A stretch of DNA of 36,660 bases from an uncultured Actinomycetes bacterium (GTDB lineage: Bacteria; Actinomycetota; Acidimicrobiia; Acidimicrobiales; RAAP-2): positions 1-36,660 of the forward strand of contig CAIQGE010000002.1 of the NCBI GenBank assembly GCA_903871335.1, in the 5' to 3' direction. Within the stretch, counting starts at the first letter, position 1. Each line of letters begins with the position of its first letter. The notes beneath the pieces were generated by a model. That model was not told the origin of the DNA. It made no database searches and saw nothing but the letters and a program-made list of their open reading frames with translations. The position numbers and the translations under genes are program-made. Positions 1 through 8,642 of the stretch are shown in pieces.

Positions 1-1
1 A

Positions 2-376
2 GGACTCTCACTTAATTTCGCGGCGTTTCGCTCGGTGCTGGACGGCGAAAGGGGCGACGGCACCTTCACCCGCGTCGAGCGGTGGGCCCTCAAACGGCTC
101 TCGGGTGTGCTGCCCATCGAAACTCTGTGGAAGTTCAACGCGAAGTACGAGCCGGCCTGGCTCCCGCGCTACCTCTGCTACCCGGCGGCGGAGAGCTTCG
201 TGCCGGTCGTCGCCGCCATCTTGCGGGCCGAATCCTTGACGGAAATCCCCGTGATTGGTCGACTGCTCGCCAACGACCCGTCCAACCGCCCGGGCACCGT
301 GGTGCCTGACGAGATCCTCGAACAGGCGCGTGACGCTGATCGCGCGGTGGCGACGGAAGCCGACGTCACGACCTAG
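2..376 (+). CDS. DUF2156 / phosphatidylglycerol lysyltransferase-type protein, C-terminal fragment
   Basis: The open frame runs in from the left edge without a start, so only about the last 124 residues are present. The pattern SLNFAAFR, then a WxL(K/R)RL segment, then LWKFNAKYEPxWxPRYLCY resembles the end of the C-terminal acyltransferase-like domain of DUF2156 and MprF-type proteins. In that family this domain transfers an aminoacyl group from tRNA to phosphatidylglycerol at the inner membrane face. The catalytic part and any membrane segments lie outside the window, so the substrate cannot be judged. The stop codon overlaps the stop of the convergent SPFH gene by 4 nt, leaving no room for a terminator between them. 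The family call is from motif memory; the exact function is inference. Confidence 0.6.
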   Translation, partial: GLSLNFAAFRSVLDGERGDGTFTRVERWALKRLSGVLPIETLWKFNAKYEPAWLPRYLCYPAAESFVPVVAAILRAESLTEIPVIGRLLANDPSNRPGTVVPDEILEQARDADRAVATEADVTT

Positions 377-1419
377 GGCTTCGGTTGCGGATTCGCGGGC
401 GGCGACACGGGCGAACCGGTCTGGCTCGTGTTGTCGGCTTGCGTCTCTAAGTACTCCATCTCGGACTCGGGACCCTGAGCACCCGCGGTCGCACCACCGG
501 GCACATTGCTCGTGAGCATTCCCTGGAGGCGCCGCAGCGAGTTCTCCATCGTCGTGATGTTGCCATCCAAGAAGATGGTGTTCCCCTTGCCGTCTTTCAC
601 GACGTCGTGCAGCGTTTCGGTCCAGAGCGTGAAGGTCAGAATGTCCGGGCTTATCCCGCGGGTCTCCAAGATGTCGGCCGACTCCGAAATACCCTGCGCC
701 AACGCGCGACGAAATCCCGCGAGCCCCTCACCACGGAGTCGAGCGGCCGTCGCCTCGTTCTCCGCGGCGATGCGAATCGCGGCACCTTCGGCTTCCGCCT
801 GCTTGGTGCGGGTGATCAGGAGTGCCTGACCTTCGAATTCGGCGGCCCGTTGGGCGTTGGTAGCGGCCACGACGCGCGACATCGAATCCATCACCGCCTG
901 ATCGAAGGCGATGTCATTGATCGCGAGGTCCACCAAGCCGTAACCCCAGGTGGCCAACTGTTCATTGAGAGAGTCCTTGGCGTGGTGCGCAATATCGGTG
1001 CGTAGCCCCAACACCTCGACCTGCTTCTTGGTCGCTACGAATTCACGCACGCTGGCCTCCACGGCCGAGGTCATGGCGGTGGTGAAGGACTTGGCGTCAA
1101 TGAATTTGAAGGCCACCAATTGCACTGTTTCGGGGCTGTGGTCGTTGACGGCGAAGATGATCGTCGCGGTGAAGTGCACCGCCGCCTGGTCCCCCGTGAT
1201 CGCTGAAAAGCGCAACTGGGACGTTTGGTTCTGCACGGGCACTCGGGACTGCACGTGTTCGATAAAAGGAATCACGAAGTTCAAGCCGGGATTGATCACG
1301 CGGCGATACTTGCCGAACATGGTCACGACACCGACGTGCGCTTGGTCGATCGTCTTGAACGACGCCCACACCAGCAGGCCCAACAACACCACCACAATGA
1401 GCACAATGACCAGAGCCAT
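373..1419 (-). CDS. SPFH / band 7 (stomatin-prohibitin-like) membrane protein
   Basis: The 348-residue protein starts with one transmembrane helix (about residues 2-20), followed by a band 7 domain containing the hallmark IDQAHVGVVTMFGKYRR and PGLNFVIPFIEHV. An Ala/Glu/Arg-rich helical stretch (about 185-235, including AEAEGAAIRIAAENEATAA) is typical of the coiled coil that drives oligomerisation. The tail is Gly/Pro-rich and probably disordered. SPFH proteins form large membrane rings associated with membrane microdomains and protease control; nothing here shows a specific partner. The start is supported by AAAGGGG about nine bases upstream and a TANNNT box further up. The gene is divergent from the MFS gene and tail-to-tail with the DUF2156 gene. 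Confidence 0.88.
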   Translation of the reverse strand: MALVIVLIVVVLLGLLVWASFKTIDQAHVGVVTMFGKYRRVINPGLNFVIPFIEHVQSRVPVQNQTSQLRFSAITGDQAAVHFTATIIFAVNDHSPETVQLVAFKFIDAKSFTTAMTSAVEASVREFVATKKQVEVLGLRTDIAHHAKDSLNEQLATWGYGLVDLAINDIAFDQAVMDSMSRVVAATNAQRAAEFEGQALLITRTKQAEAEGAAIRIAAENEATAARLRGEGLAGFRRALAQGISESADILETRGISPDILTFTLWTETLHDVVKDGKGNTIFLDGNITTMENSLRRLQGMLTSNVPGGATAGAQGPESEMEYLETQADNTSQTGSPVSPPANPQPKP

Positions 1420-1428
1420 AGACCAGTA

Positions 1429-1435
1429 CCCCTTT
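1429..1435 (-). promoter_or_regulatory. Ribosome binding site of the SPFH gene
   Basis: On the minus strand AAAGGGG lies about nine bases before the ATG at 1419. It supports that start and shows this mRNA has a leader, unlike several other genes in the window. Confidence 0.5.
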
Positions 1436-1449
1436 CGTTCTCTGCGATC

Positions 1450-1455
1450 ACCCTA
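1450..1455 (-). promoter_or_regulatory. Candidate -10 box for the SPFH gene
   Basis: TAGGGT (TANNNT type) on the minus strand would place the transcript start near 1443, leaving a leader of about 24 nt that contains the AAAGGGG ribosome binding site. No convincing -35 element is seen. Confidence 0.35.
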
Positions 1456-1495
1456 GAGCCGCACACTCGCCCGCGACACGAACCACGGCTCCGAG

Positions 1496-1501
1496 TACGA
1501 T
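1496..1501 (+). promoter_or_regulatory. Candidate -10 box for the MFS transporter gene
   Basis: TACGAT fits the actinobacterial TANNNT -10 pattern. A start about seven bases downstream would give a short leader holding the strong ribosome binding site GGGGGAGG at 1514-1521. No clear -35 is visible. Confidence 0.4.
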
Positions 1502-1525
1502 TCCGAGGCCGAAGGGGGAGGCAGC

Positions 1526-2806
1526 ATGAAGAAGAGTTCTGCCTTTCTCGCTGTCTTCAGCCACCGTGACCCGGCTCTGCTGATCACGGGACAATCCATT
1601 TCCAACTTCGGTGACGGCGTTGCGAACGTCGCGCTCACGTTGCTGGTGCTCGAGACGACGCATCAGAACCCCGCTCAGCTCGGCCTCTTTGCCGCCGCCC
1701 GCATGGCCCCGACGGTGATCCTGTTGCTCTTCGGCGGCGCACTGGTGGACCGCGTCTCCCGTCGGCTCGTCCTGCTCACGTCCGACCTGGTGAGGATGGC
1801 CTTGACCGCGGGTCTCGTCGTCTTGATGTTGACGCACGTCCTCGCGTTTTGGCACCTTCTCGTCTTCGCGGCGCTCTTCGGCACCTTCGACGCCGCGTTC
1901 TTTCCCGCGTTCTCCGCCCTCATTCCTGAAGTCGTCGCCGAGGAGTTGCGGCCGGCGTTTAATGCGCTTCGACCCATCGCCAACAATGTCATCGGTGGCG
2001 TGCTCGGCTACACCGCGGGAGCGATTTTCGCCGCCTGGTCCACCTCACTGGCGATCACGATTGATTCGCTGACATTCCTGGCGTCCGCGGCCGCTCTCGT
2101 CAGCATGCGCCCGACGGCCGCCCCGTTTCGCGCCGAGGCCACGTCCATACTGTCGGACATTCACGAAGGAGTCCGCTTTACCTTCTCTCACCGCTGGATC
2201 TGGACCACTCTGCTCGGCGTCACGTTGTCCAACGCGTTCATCTTCACGCCCATGGGTGTGCTCGTCCCCTATTTTCTCGTCCACGACCTACACAGCCACA
2301 AGGTCAGCGTCGGGATCTTCGGCGCGATGTTCGGCGTTGGTGCCGTCGTGGGGGCGTACGTCGTGGGTTCGCGCCCGCTCCCCCGTCGACGCATACGCAC
2401 GATGTGGGGAATGTGGACGATCGGCTGCTTGGCCGCCCTCATCGTCAGTGCGGCCACCAACGTCTGGGAGGTCATGCTCTTCCCGTTGATCACCGGACCG
2501 TGCATTGTTTACGGTGGCACGATCTGGGACACAATGCTCCAGCAAGAGGTGCCTAAGGAAATTCTGGGGCGGGTGTCGTCGGTCGACTGGTTCGTCTCCC
2601 TCGGCATCAGTCCACTCGGACTCCTCCTCGCCGGTCAGCTCACCGGCATGTTCGGCACCGCGAACTATTTCTTGGTGGCGTCGCTGGTCTGCGCGATCCC
2701 AGGGCTGATCATCATGGCGTCCCGGCGCATCAACGCCGTCGACGCGCCTCGGCTCGAACCCGGATGGCGTCCGCCAGACGCGTCGCCATTGCCGGACGGT
2801 GCGTGA
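1526..2806 (+). CDS. MFS transporter (EntS / MFS_3-like exporter)
   Basis: The 426-residue, strongly hydrophobic protein has about 12 predicted membrane helices. The N-terminal FSHRDPALLITGQSISNFGDG and the loop 2-3 motif GGALVDRVSRRLVLLTSDLVRM (a motif A variant) are typical of MFS exporters in the enterobactin exporter/macrolide efflux group. Proton-coupled export of a small molecule is the likely role; the substrate cannot be read from sequence. The ATG is preceded by GGGGGAGG with a four-base spacer, which fixes the start. The 3' end overlaps the convergent ATP-grasp gene by 77 nt, so the C-terminal tail is encoded antisense to that gene. The gene seems monocistronic. Confidence 0.88.
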   Translation: MKKSSAFLAVFSHRDPALLITGQSISNFGDGVANVALTLLVLETTHQNPAQLGLFAAARMAPTVILLLFGGALVDRVSRRLVLLTSDLVRMALTAGLVVLMLTHVLAFWHLLVFAALFGTFDAAFFPAFSALIPEVVAEELRPAFNALRPIANNVIGGVLGYTAGAIFAAWSTSLAITIDSLTFLASAAALVSMRPTAAPFRAEATSILSDIHEGVRFTFSHRWIWTTLLGVTLSNAFIFTPMGVLVPYFLVHDLHSHKVSVGIFGAMFGVGAVVGAYVVGSRPLPRRRIRTMWGMWTIGCLAALIVSAATNVWEVMLFPLITGPCIVYGGTIWDTMLQQEVPKEILGRVSSVDWFVSLGISPLGLLLAGQLTGMFGTANYFLVASLVCAIPGLIIMASRRINAVDAPRLEPGWRPPDASPLPDGA

Positions 2807-3590
2807 GGAACAACGAGGGCTCCACGAGCTCAAGTTCCATCACGACCCACTGGGCGCCGGACCAGACGAGGTCCACCCGTGCGTACAGGAGATCGTCGGC
2901 GTCCGCCGCGCGCAACGCGGCGGACGCCGCGTCGACGAGACCCTCGCGCGGCTCGTCTGGCGTCATCGCTTCGATGAGATACAAGCGATTGCGGTCCATC
3001 TCGCGTCGCCCCAGCATTGCCGCTTTGTTCATGACGTGTGCGAAGGCGCCGCCAATGAAAATGACGGCGAATTCTCCTAGGGAGTCAACGGACTCCACGT
3101 AAGGCTGTAGGAGCGCGTGTCGACCCGCGGCCTGCAGGGCCGCCAGGTGCGCCGTCGCCGCTGCGAGATCGTGCGTTGAGAACCGCTCGGCACCTCGAGA
3201 GCCGGCCCCGATGGCCGGCTTGACGACAAAGTCGCTGGTCGGCCACACAGGTGACTCGTCGGGCGCCACGAACGTGGTCGGCACGACGGCGACGCCGGCG
3301 CGGGCCAGGTCGGCGAGATAGTGCTTGTCGGAAGAAAACCGGATGACAGCAAGAGGATTTTCGAGTCGTTCGATCGACGACGCCCACGCGAGAAATTCCT
3401 CGTAGGCGTCGGTGTAATCCCACGTGGAACGAATCACCGTCAGGTCGAAGCTCGTCCAATCGACGCCAGGGTCATTCCACACCGCCAACGTGGCGTCAAT
3501 ACCGACATCGGCGAGAGCGGACAGCAGCACCGGAGAATCCGGATCCACGTCGACGCCCGCACACGTGGCGACGGCGACGCGAAGCGTCAC
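2730..3590 (-). CDS. ATP-grasp domain protein, translationally coupled to nuoN
   Basis: This 286-residue protein has the layout of an ATP-grasp ligase: an N-terminal pre-ATP-grasp fold (about 1-95, with IRSTWDYTDAYEEFLAW), a lysine-containing strand FVVKPAIGAGSRG (about 140-150) that should bind ATP phosphates, and a distal VVMELELVEPSLFL carrying the acidic magnesium ligands. It resembles the family containing the cycloserine-pathway ligase DcsG and glutathione-synthetase-fold proteins. Members join a carboxylate to an amine or thiol using ATP; the substrate here is unknown. The GTG start at 3590 overlaps the nuoN stop as GTGA, so it is probably translated from the nuo mRNA. No link to complex I is known to me. 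Confidence 0.8.
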   Translation of the reverse strand: MTLRVAVATCAGVDVDPDSPVLLSALADVGIDATLAVWNDPGVDWTSFDLTVIRSTWDYTDAYEEFLAWASSIERLENPLAVIRFSSDKHYLADLARAGVAVVPTTFVAPDESPVWPTSDFVVKPAIGAGSRGAERFSTHDLAAATAHLAALQAAGRHALLQPYVESVDSLGEFAVIFIGGAFAHVMNKAAMLGRREMDRNRLYLIEAMTPDEPREGLVDAASAALRAADADDLLYARVDLVWSGAQWVVMELELVEPSLFLTHRPAMATRLADAIRVRAEARRRR

Positions 3591-5065
3591 GGCTTCTGGA
3601 GGAACAACAACGAAGCGTGGTGGGCGAGTGAGGCCAACGGGGACACCCAGATACCAAAGACAATCGCGGTCACCGCACCAAATCCAATCACCGTGCCACT
3701 CGCCACCGGTACCTGCGTGAGCGTCGGTTCCTCGGCGCCGTCGGCGTACAGAGAGAGGACGAGGCGGAGATAGAAGAAGGCGGCCACGGCGGCCCCAGCC
3801 ATCGCGAGTACGGCCAAGGGGACGCCCCCCGCGTCCACGGCTGCGGCGATGACCGAGTACTTCGCAAAGAATCCCGTGGTGAATGGCGCGCCCGATTGAG
3901 CGAGTAGCAACACCGTCAACGCGCCACCCAACCAGGGTTGACGTCGCGCGAGACCGCGATACTTCTCGAGCGAGTGACCCTCGTCACCGAGACCACCCAC
4001 CAGCGCGACCACCGCGAACGTGGCGATCACGACCGGCGTATAGGTCATCACGTAGTACAGGGTGCCCGCGACGCCACGTGCGGTGCCCGACCAGAGACCG
4101 AGCAACATGAAGCCGGCCTGATTGACCGAGGAGTAGGCCAACAGGCGCTTCACGTTGCGCTGCACCAACGCGACCGAGGCACCAACAAAAATCGACAACA
4201 CGACGAGAACCCAAATGATCGGGCGCCACGTGGCGGCCTGGGTTCCGAGACTCGATGCCACGACGCGTAGCAACGCGGCGAAGGCACCCACCTTGACCAC
4301 GGCGGCCATGAAGCCGGTCACCGGAGTCGGGGCACCTTCGTAGACGTCAGGTGACCAGAGGTGGAACGGCACCGCCGCCACTTTGAAGGCGAATCCCACG
4401 ATGAGGAGTCCGAGTCCGGCGAGGAGGATGCCGTTGGACGTGAGGACGTGCGTGCCCAAGAAATACGAGATTGACGTCAGGGTCGTCGATCCAGTGGCGC
4501 CGTAGATGAGCGCTGCGCCGTAGACGAAGATGGCCGACGCGAATCCGCCCAACAATAAGTACTTCAGCGCCGCCTCGGCGGAGTTCGCACGACGACGGTT
4601 GAAGGCCACCAGGACGTACAGACCAATCGACAGGATCTCGAGCCCGAGGAAGATGATGATCAAGTCATTGGCCTGGGCCATGATCATCGCGCCCGACGTG
4701 GCCGCCAGCGTCAAGATGTGATATTCGACGCCGGTCATCGACTCGCGTCCCAACCAGTCGTGGGCGACCAGAGCGCTCAGGAGAAGCCCGAGGGCGATGA
4801 CGACCGTGGCCACGACGGAGAAACCGTCCAGAACGACGGCGTTCGCCAAGGTCGTCGACGCACCGTGTTGGGCGATGTCGTGCCACTGGAAGAACGCGAC
4901 AACGAAGGTTGCGACGCTCGCCGACGCCACGACAACGGTGCCGACCATGCGGTCCAGGCGGCCCCGGCTCAGAGCGGCGGCGAACAACAAGACGACCGCG
5001 GCACCGATCGTGATGAGCTCCGGCAAAATGGCCAGATAGTGGACTGAGGGAAGTTGCAACGTCAC
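3587..5065 (-). CDS. nuoN: NADH-quinone oxidoreductase subunit N
   Basis: This is one of the three antiporter-like membrane subunits of complex I, about 492 residues with some 14 helices. The family core is visible: a conserved Glu in LGLEILSIGLYVLVAF, Lys in AALKYLLLGGFASAIFVYG, and the lysine region FKVAAVPFHLWSPDVYEGAPTPVTGFMA. The open frame extends upstream, but I choose the GTG at 5065 because it overlaps the nuoM stop as GTGA and gives a normal length starting VTLQLPSVHYLAILPEL; residues upstream of it are nuoM shadow. It pumps protons as part of the membrane arm. It is the last nuo gene, with the ATP-grasp gene coupled behind it. Confidence 0.96.
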   Translation of the reverse strand: MTLQLPSVHYLAILPELITIGAAVVLLFAAALSRGRLDRMVGTVVVASASVATFVVAFFQWHDIAQHGASTTLANAVVLDGFSVVATVVIALGLLLSALVAHDWLGRESMTGVEYHILTLAATSGAMIMAQANDLIIIFLGLEILSIGLYVLVAFNRRRANSAEAALKYLLLGGFASAIFVYGAALIYGATGSTTLTSISYFLGTHVLTSNGILLAGLGLLIVGFAFKVAAVPFHLWSPDVYEGAPTPVTGFMAAVVKVGAFAALLRVVASSLGTQAATWRPIIWVLVVLSIFVGASVALVQRNVKRLLAYSSVNQAGFMLLGLWSGTARGVAGTLYYVMTYTPVVIATFAVVALVGGLGDEGHSLEKYRGLARRQPWLGGALTVLLLAQSGAPFTTGFFAKYSVIAAAVDAGGVPLAVLAMAGAAVAAFFYLRLVLSLYADGAEEPTLTQVPVASGTVIGFGAVTAIVFGIWVSPLASLAHHASLLFLQKP

Positions 5066-6603
5066 TTCGTCACCGTGTTCTGCTGAAGGATGAGGACGTG
5101 ATGATTCACGGTCGGTGAGATCCGATCCAGCACGGGCTTCGGATACACGCCGATAAAGAGGATCAACACGATCAACGGGGCAATGATCCAACGTTCGCGG
5201 TGCGAGAGATCCGGCATCTCCGCGTTCTCTCCCTCGGCGCGACCGTGGAAGATTCTCTGGTAGGCCCAGAGCAGATAGAGCGCCGCGAGCACCACGCCGA
5301 GAGTGGCCACGACGGCCCACCACGTGTGGGTCGAGAAGGTACCGATCAAAACGAGGTACTCACTCACAAAACCCGACAGACCCGGAAGTCCAATGGAGGC
5401 CAACATCACCACGGTAAAGAGGGCCGCGAGCACCGGTGCGGGTCGCTGCAGTCCGGCCAAACTCGTGACCTCGGACGTCCCGCGACGCTTCTCGATGAAA
5501 CCAATCAACAAGAAGAAGCCCGCGGTGATGACGCCGTGGTTGAACATCAACAGAACCGCACCGGTAATCGCGATCGACGATCCCGACATCACACCGAGGA
5601 TGATGAAGCCCACCTGGGCCATGGACGAATACGCCACGAGACGCTTCATGTCCTTCGACATCGCCGCGAGGGCTGATCCGTAGAGAATGCCGATGACCGC
5701 CAGCGTCAGCAGGTACGGCTGCAAAGTGTGGACCGCTTGGGGCAACAAGAACACGCCGTAGCGCAACAGACCGTACGTACCCAACTTGGCGAGCAGCGCC
5801 GAGAGCACCATAGATCCGGCAATGGGCGCTTCCGCGTAGGCGAGTGGCGACCAGGTGTGCAACGGGAAGATCGGCGACTTCACACCGAAGGCAATGGCGA
5901 AGGCCACAAAGACCCACACAGCCGCGCTGTGCGAGATGGCGGCATGTTGCAGCACCAGGTACGAGAAGGTCAAGTCGCCACCGTGCGCGTGTTGGTAGCT
6001 GAAGGCCAAATAGATCAGGCCCACGAAGAGGAAACCCGAGCCGAAGAGGGTGTACACGAAGAATTTGAGCGCGGCCTTCGACCTCTCCTTGCCTCCCCAG
6101 TGGGCAATCAAGAAGTAACTCGGGATCAACGTGAGCTCGAAGAATAAGAAGAACTCGAGGAGGTCGGAGGAAACAAAACTCCCCATGGTCGCGGTCATCA
6201 AGACGAGGAGCCATCCAACGAACGCGGCTTCGTGCTTGCTCTCGCGAGCTCCGAGCAGCGCGAGGAGCACCACAATCGCCGTCAGAAGTACGAGAAACAG
6301 CGACAGCCCGTCGATCGCCACGTCATAGGCGAGTCCAAATGACGGCGCGAGAACCCACCGGTGGGCAAAGTCTTCCGTGGTCAGCAGAGAAAAGCCGGTA
6401 CAGACCTTCGCGCCACAGGACGCCGAGACGGTGTTGTGCCAGGAATACAGCAACGTAACCACGGCCGCGATCACGAGTTCCAGCGACGCCGTCGCCACGC
6501 CAATTCCGTACGCCGCTCGCGGAACCCGACGGGTTGCCACGACCGCCACCGCGCCCAACAAGGGCACGAGCAGTAAGGAATTAATCCACCAAACGTTATG
6601 CAT
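5062..6603 (-). CDS. nuoM: NADH-quinone oxidoreductase subunit M
   Basis: About 513 residues, with the usual 14 or so helices of the antiporter-like subunit. Diagnostic stretches are FFELTLIPSYFLIAHWGG (conserved Glu), KFFVYTLFGSGFLFVG (Lys), VKSPIFPLHTWSPLAYAEAP and MKRLVAYSSMAQVGF. I choose ATG 6603 (MHNVWWINSLLL) rather than upstream in-frame codons, because a small ORF ends two bases before it and everything upstream in frame is highly basic, non-membrane sequence. It ends in a GTGA overlap with nuoN. Role: proton translocation in the membrane arm of complex I. Confidence 0.96.
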   Translation of the reverse strand: MHNVWWINSLLLVPLLGAVAVVATRRVPRAAYGIGVATASLELVIAAVVTLLYSWHNTVSASCGAKVCTGFSLLTTEDFAHRWVLAPSFGLAYDVAIDGLSLFLVLLTAIVVLLALLGARESKHEAAFVGWLLVLMTATMGSFVSSDLLEFFLFFELTLIPSYFLIAHWGGKERSKAALKFFVYTLFGSGFLFVGLIYLAFSYQHAHGGDLTFSYLVLQHAAISHSAAVWVFVAFAIAFGVKSPIFPLHTWSPLAYAEAPIAGSMVLSALLAKLGTYGLLRYGVFLLPQAVHTLQPYLLTLAVIGILYGSALAAMSKDMKRLVAYSSMAQVGFIILGVMSGSSIAITGAVLLMFNHGVITAGFFLLIGFIEKRRGTSEVTSLAGLQRPAPVLAALFTVVMLASIGLPGLSGFVSEYLVLIGTFSTHTWWAVVATLGVVLAALYLLWAYQRIFHGRAEGENAEMPDLSHRERWIIAPLIVLILFIGVYPKPVLDRISPTVNHHVLILQQNTVTK

Positions 6604-6605
6604 AA

Positions 6606-6764
6606 CTACCCAACCCTCACGGCGACGTAGATCGCGGCGGCCGCGATGACGGCGATGTACAGACCCCACTTGACGGTACGCACGGCCATCTTGACGAAGA
6701 ATCGCAGCACCAGCAGCAACACGAGGGCCACGCCGAGGACGATGAAGACATCAATGTGCGACAC
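6606..6764 (-). CDS. Small two-helix membrane protein inserted between nuoL and nuoM
   Basis: A 52-residue ORF starts with GTG two bases after the nuoL stop and ends with TAG two bases before the nuoM ATG. That tight packing matches all other junctions of the operon and argues that it is a real gene. The product begins MSHIDVFIVLG and has two hydrophobic segments (about residues 5-24 and 33-49) separated by a basic loop with R21, K25, R29 and K32. The positive-inside rule suggests a hairpin with both ends outside. It matches none of the 14 standard Nuo subunits. A supernumerary or assembly subunit of complex I is possible but is inference; I know of no described family. Confidence 0.7.
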   Translation of the reverse strand: MSHIDVFIVLGVALVLLLVLRFFVKMAVRTVKWGLYIAVIAAAAIYVAVRVG

Positions 6765-6766
6765 GG

Positions 6767-8641
6767 CTACCACGACCTCGACGTCAAGAAGACGACCAAC
6801 ACGGCCATGCCCGCGACGAGCACGAGCGCGTACTGACGAACGAAGCCCGACTGCACCTTGCGCAGCCCCTCGCCCGAACGTCGGGTCGCGACCGCAACGC
6901 CCGTGACGGCGCCGTCAAGAATCTTGGGCTCCACCACGTCCGCTCCAAAGGCGGCGATCTCCTGCGCCGGGCGACCGATAGTGGTGTCGTAGAAGTCGTC
7001 CCAACGCCACACATGTTCGAGGAACGTCGATTCGTACTTGGTGGGCCACGGAGAGGTGGTCTTCCACAAGGTGAACGCGGTCAAGATACCAATGATGGCC
7101 GCCACGACGTCGACGGCCGCGAGGCCGAACTGAGCCGTGGCCGACGCGGACGTGAGTCCCTGGACCGGAGCCACCGAGTGGGAAATGAACTCCGCGATCG
7201 AGTCGTGGTGCACCCACGGCAAGTCGAGAACACCGCCGAGCACTGACGCGACGGCCAGAATGACGAGCGGGGTCGTCATGATCCACGGCGACTCGTGAGG
7301 ATCGTGTCCGTGGGTCACGTCGCGGAAACGCTCCTGACCGCGGAACGTGAGCACGAACAAGCGGCTCATGTAATACGCCGTGAGAACGGCCGTGATCAGT
7401 CCCAAAATCCACAACGGCTTGGAGTACTCGTACACGTTGGTGAGTACGTCACCCTTCGACCAGAAGCCCGCGAAGGGCGGGATGCCAGAGATCGCCAGCC
7501 ACCCGATCATGAACGTCGGGAAGGTCAGGGGCAGATATTTCTTCAGAGCCCCCATCTTGCGGAGGTCCTGCTCACCGTTCAGTGAGTGGATGACCGAACC
7601 CGAGCCGAGGAACAGGAGCGCCTTGAAGAAGGCATGACACACCATGAGGAAGATCGCGGCCGAGTACGCCCCCGCGCCCACGGCGAGGACCATGTAGCCA
7701 ATCTGTGACACGGTCGAAAAGGCCAGGACCTTCTTGATGTCCTTTTGTGAGGTGGCGATCGTCGCGGCGACGAAGGCCGTGACCCCGCCGACAATGCCGA
7801 TCGTCCAGCGACCGGAACTCGACAGCGCCAAAACGGGCGACATGCGCACGAGGAGGTACACACCGGCCGTCACCATCGTGGCGGCGTGGATGAGTGCCGA
7901 TACTGGGGTGGGGCCTTCCATGGCGTCAGGGAGCCAGTTGAAGAGCGGAATCTGGGCACTCTTACCCGTTGCCGCCAGCAGCAGAGCCAACACGGTGAGG
8001 GTGGCCGTGGTCGGCGTGAAGTCGTGGAGGTGCTGGAAGATCACGGTGTAGGTCAGCGAATGCGTGGCGTGGAAGATCAAGAACATGGCGAGCAAGAGCC
8101 CGACGTCACCGACGCGGTTGTAGATGAAGGCCTTCTTGCCGGCCGACGCCGCGGAGTCCTTTTCGAAGTAGTAGCTCACGAGCCAGTACGAGCAGACGCC
8201 CACACCTTCCCAGCCCACGAACGTCAACAACAGGTTGTTCGACAGCACCAGGACGAGCATCGAGAACACGAAGAGGTTCAAGTAGATAAAGAACTTGTTG
8301 AAATCCCGCTCGCCGTGCATGTACCCAATCGAATACAGGTGGATGAGCGCGGAAATGCCCGTAACGAACAGACACATCGTGATCGACAGCGGGTCCACCA
8401 ACAAGGCCGCGTGCACGTTCAACGACCCGGTCGAGACCCACGTGAACAAGTTCACCGTGATGGAACGGTTGGCGTCCGAGAGCAGCAAGAAGAAGGCCAC
8501 CACTGTCGCCACAAAGGACGAACCCACGGCCGCGGTCGCGATCCAGCCGTAGCTCGGTTCCTTGAGGGAACTACCGAAGCCGAGCATCACGAGGAAGCCG
8601 AGCAACGGCAACAGGGGAATCAGGAGTGCAACGTGTGACAT
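6767..8641 (-). CDS. nuoL: NADH-quinone oxidoreductase subunit L
   Basis: A 624-residue membrane subunit with the long antiporter-like core: DPLSITMCLFVTGISALIHLYSIGYM, WEGVGVCSYWLVSYYFEKDSA (conserved Glu), KKAFIYNRVGDVGLLL, KSAQIPLFNWLPDAMEGPTPVSALIHAATMV and KALLFLGSGSVIHSLNGEQDLRKMG. A C-terminal amphipathic segment and final helix (from about residue 500) correspond to the lateral helix that clamps the membrane arm. The ATG at 8641 lies one base after the nuoK stop. Length and order are normal. It is the most distal proton pump of complex I. Confidence 0.97.
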   Translation of the reverse strand: MSHVALLIPLLPLLGFLVMLGFGSSLKEPSYGWIATAAVGSSFVATVVAFFLLLSDANRSITVNLFTWVSTGSLNVHAALLVDPLSITMCLFVTGISALIHLYSIGYMHGERDFNKFFIYLNLFVFSMLVLVLSNNLLLTFVGWEGVGVCSYWLVSYYFEKDSAASAGKKAFIYNRVGDVGLLLAMFLIFHATHSLTYTVIFQHLHDFTPTTATLTVLALLLAATGKSAQIPLFNWLPDAMEGPTPVSALIHAATMVTAGVYLLVRMSPVLALSSSGRWTIGIVGGVTAFVAATIATSQKDIKKVLAFSTVSQIGYMVLAVGAGAYSAAIFLMVCHAFFKALLFLGSGSVIHSLNGEQDLRKMGALKKYLPLTFPTFMIGWLAISGIPPFAGFWSKGDVLTNVYEYSKPLWILGLITAVLTAYYMSRLFVLTFRGQERFRDVTHGHDPHESPWIMTTPLVILAVASVLGGVLDLPWVHHDSIAEFISHSVAPVQGLTSASATAQFGLAAVDVVAAIIGILTAFTLWKTTSPWPTKYESTFLEHVWRWDDFYDTTIGRPAQEIAAFGADVVEPKILDGAVTGVAVATRRSGEGLRKVQSGFVRQYALVLVAGMAVLVVFLTSRSW

Positions 8642-8642
8642 C

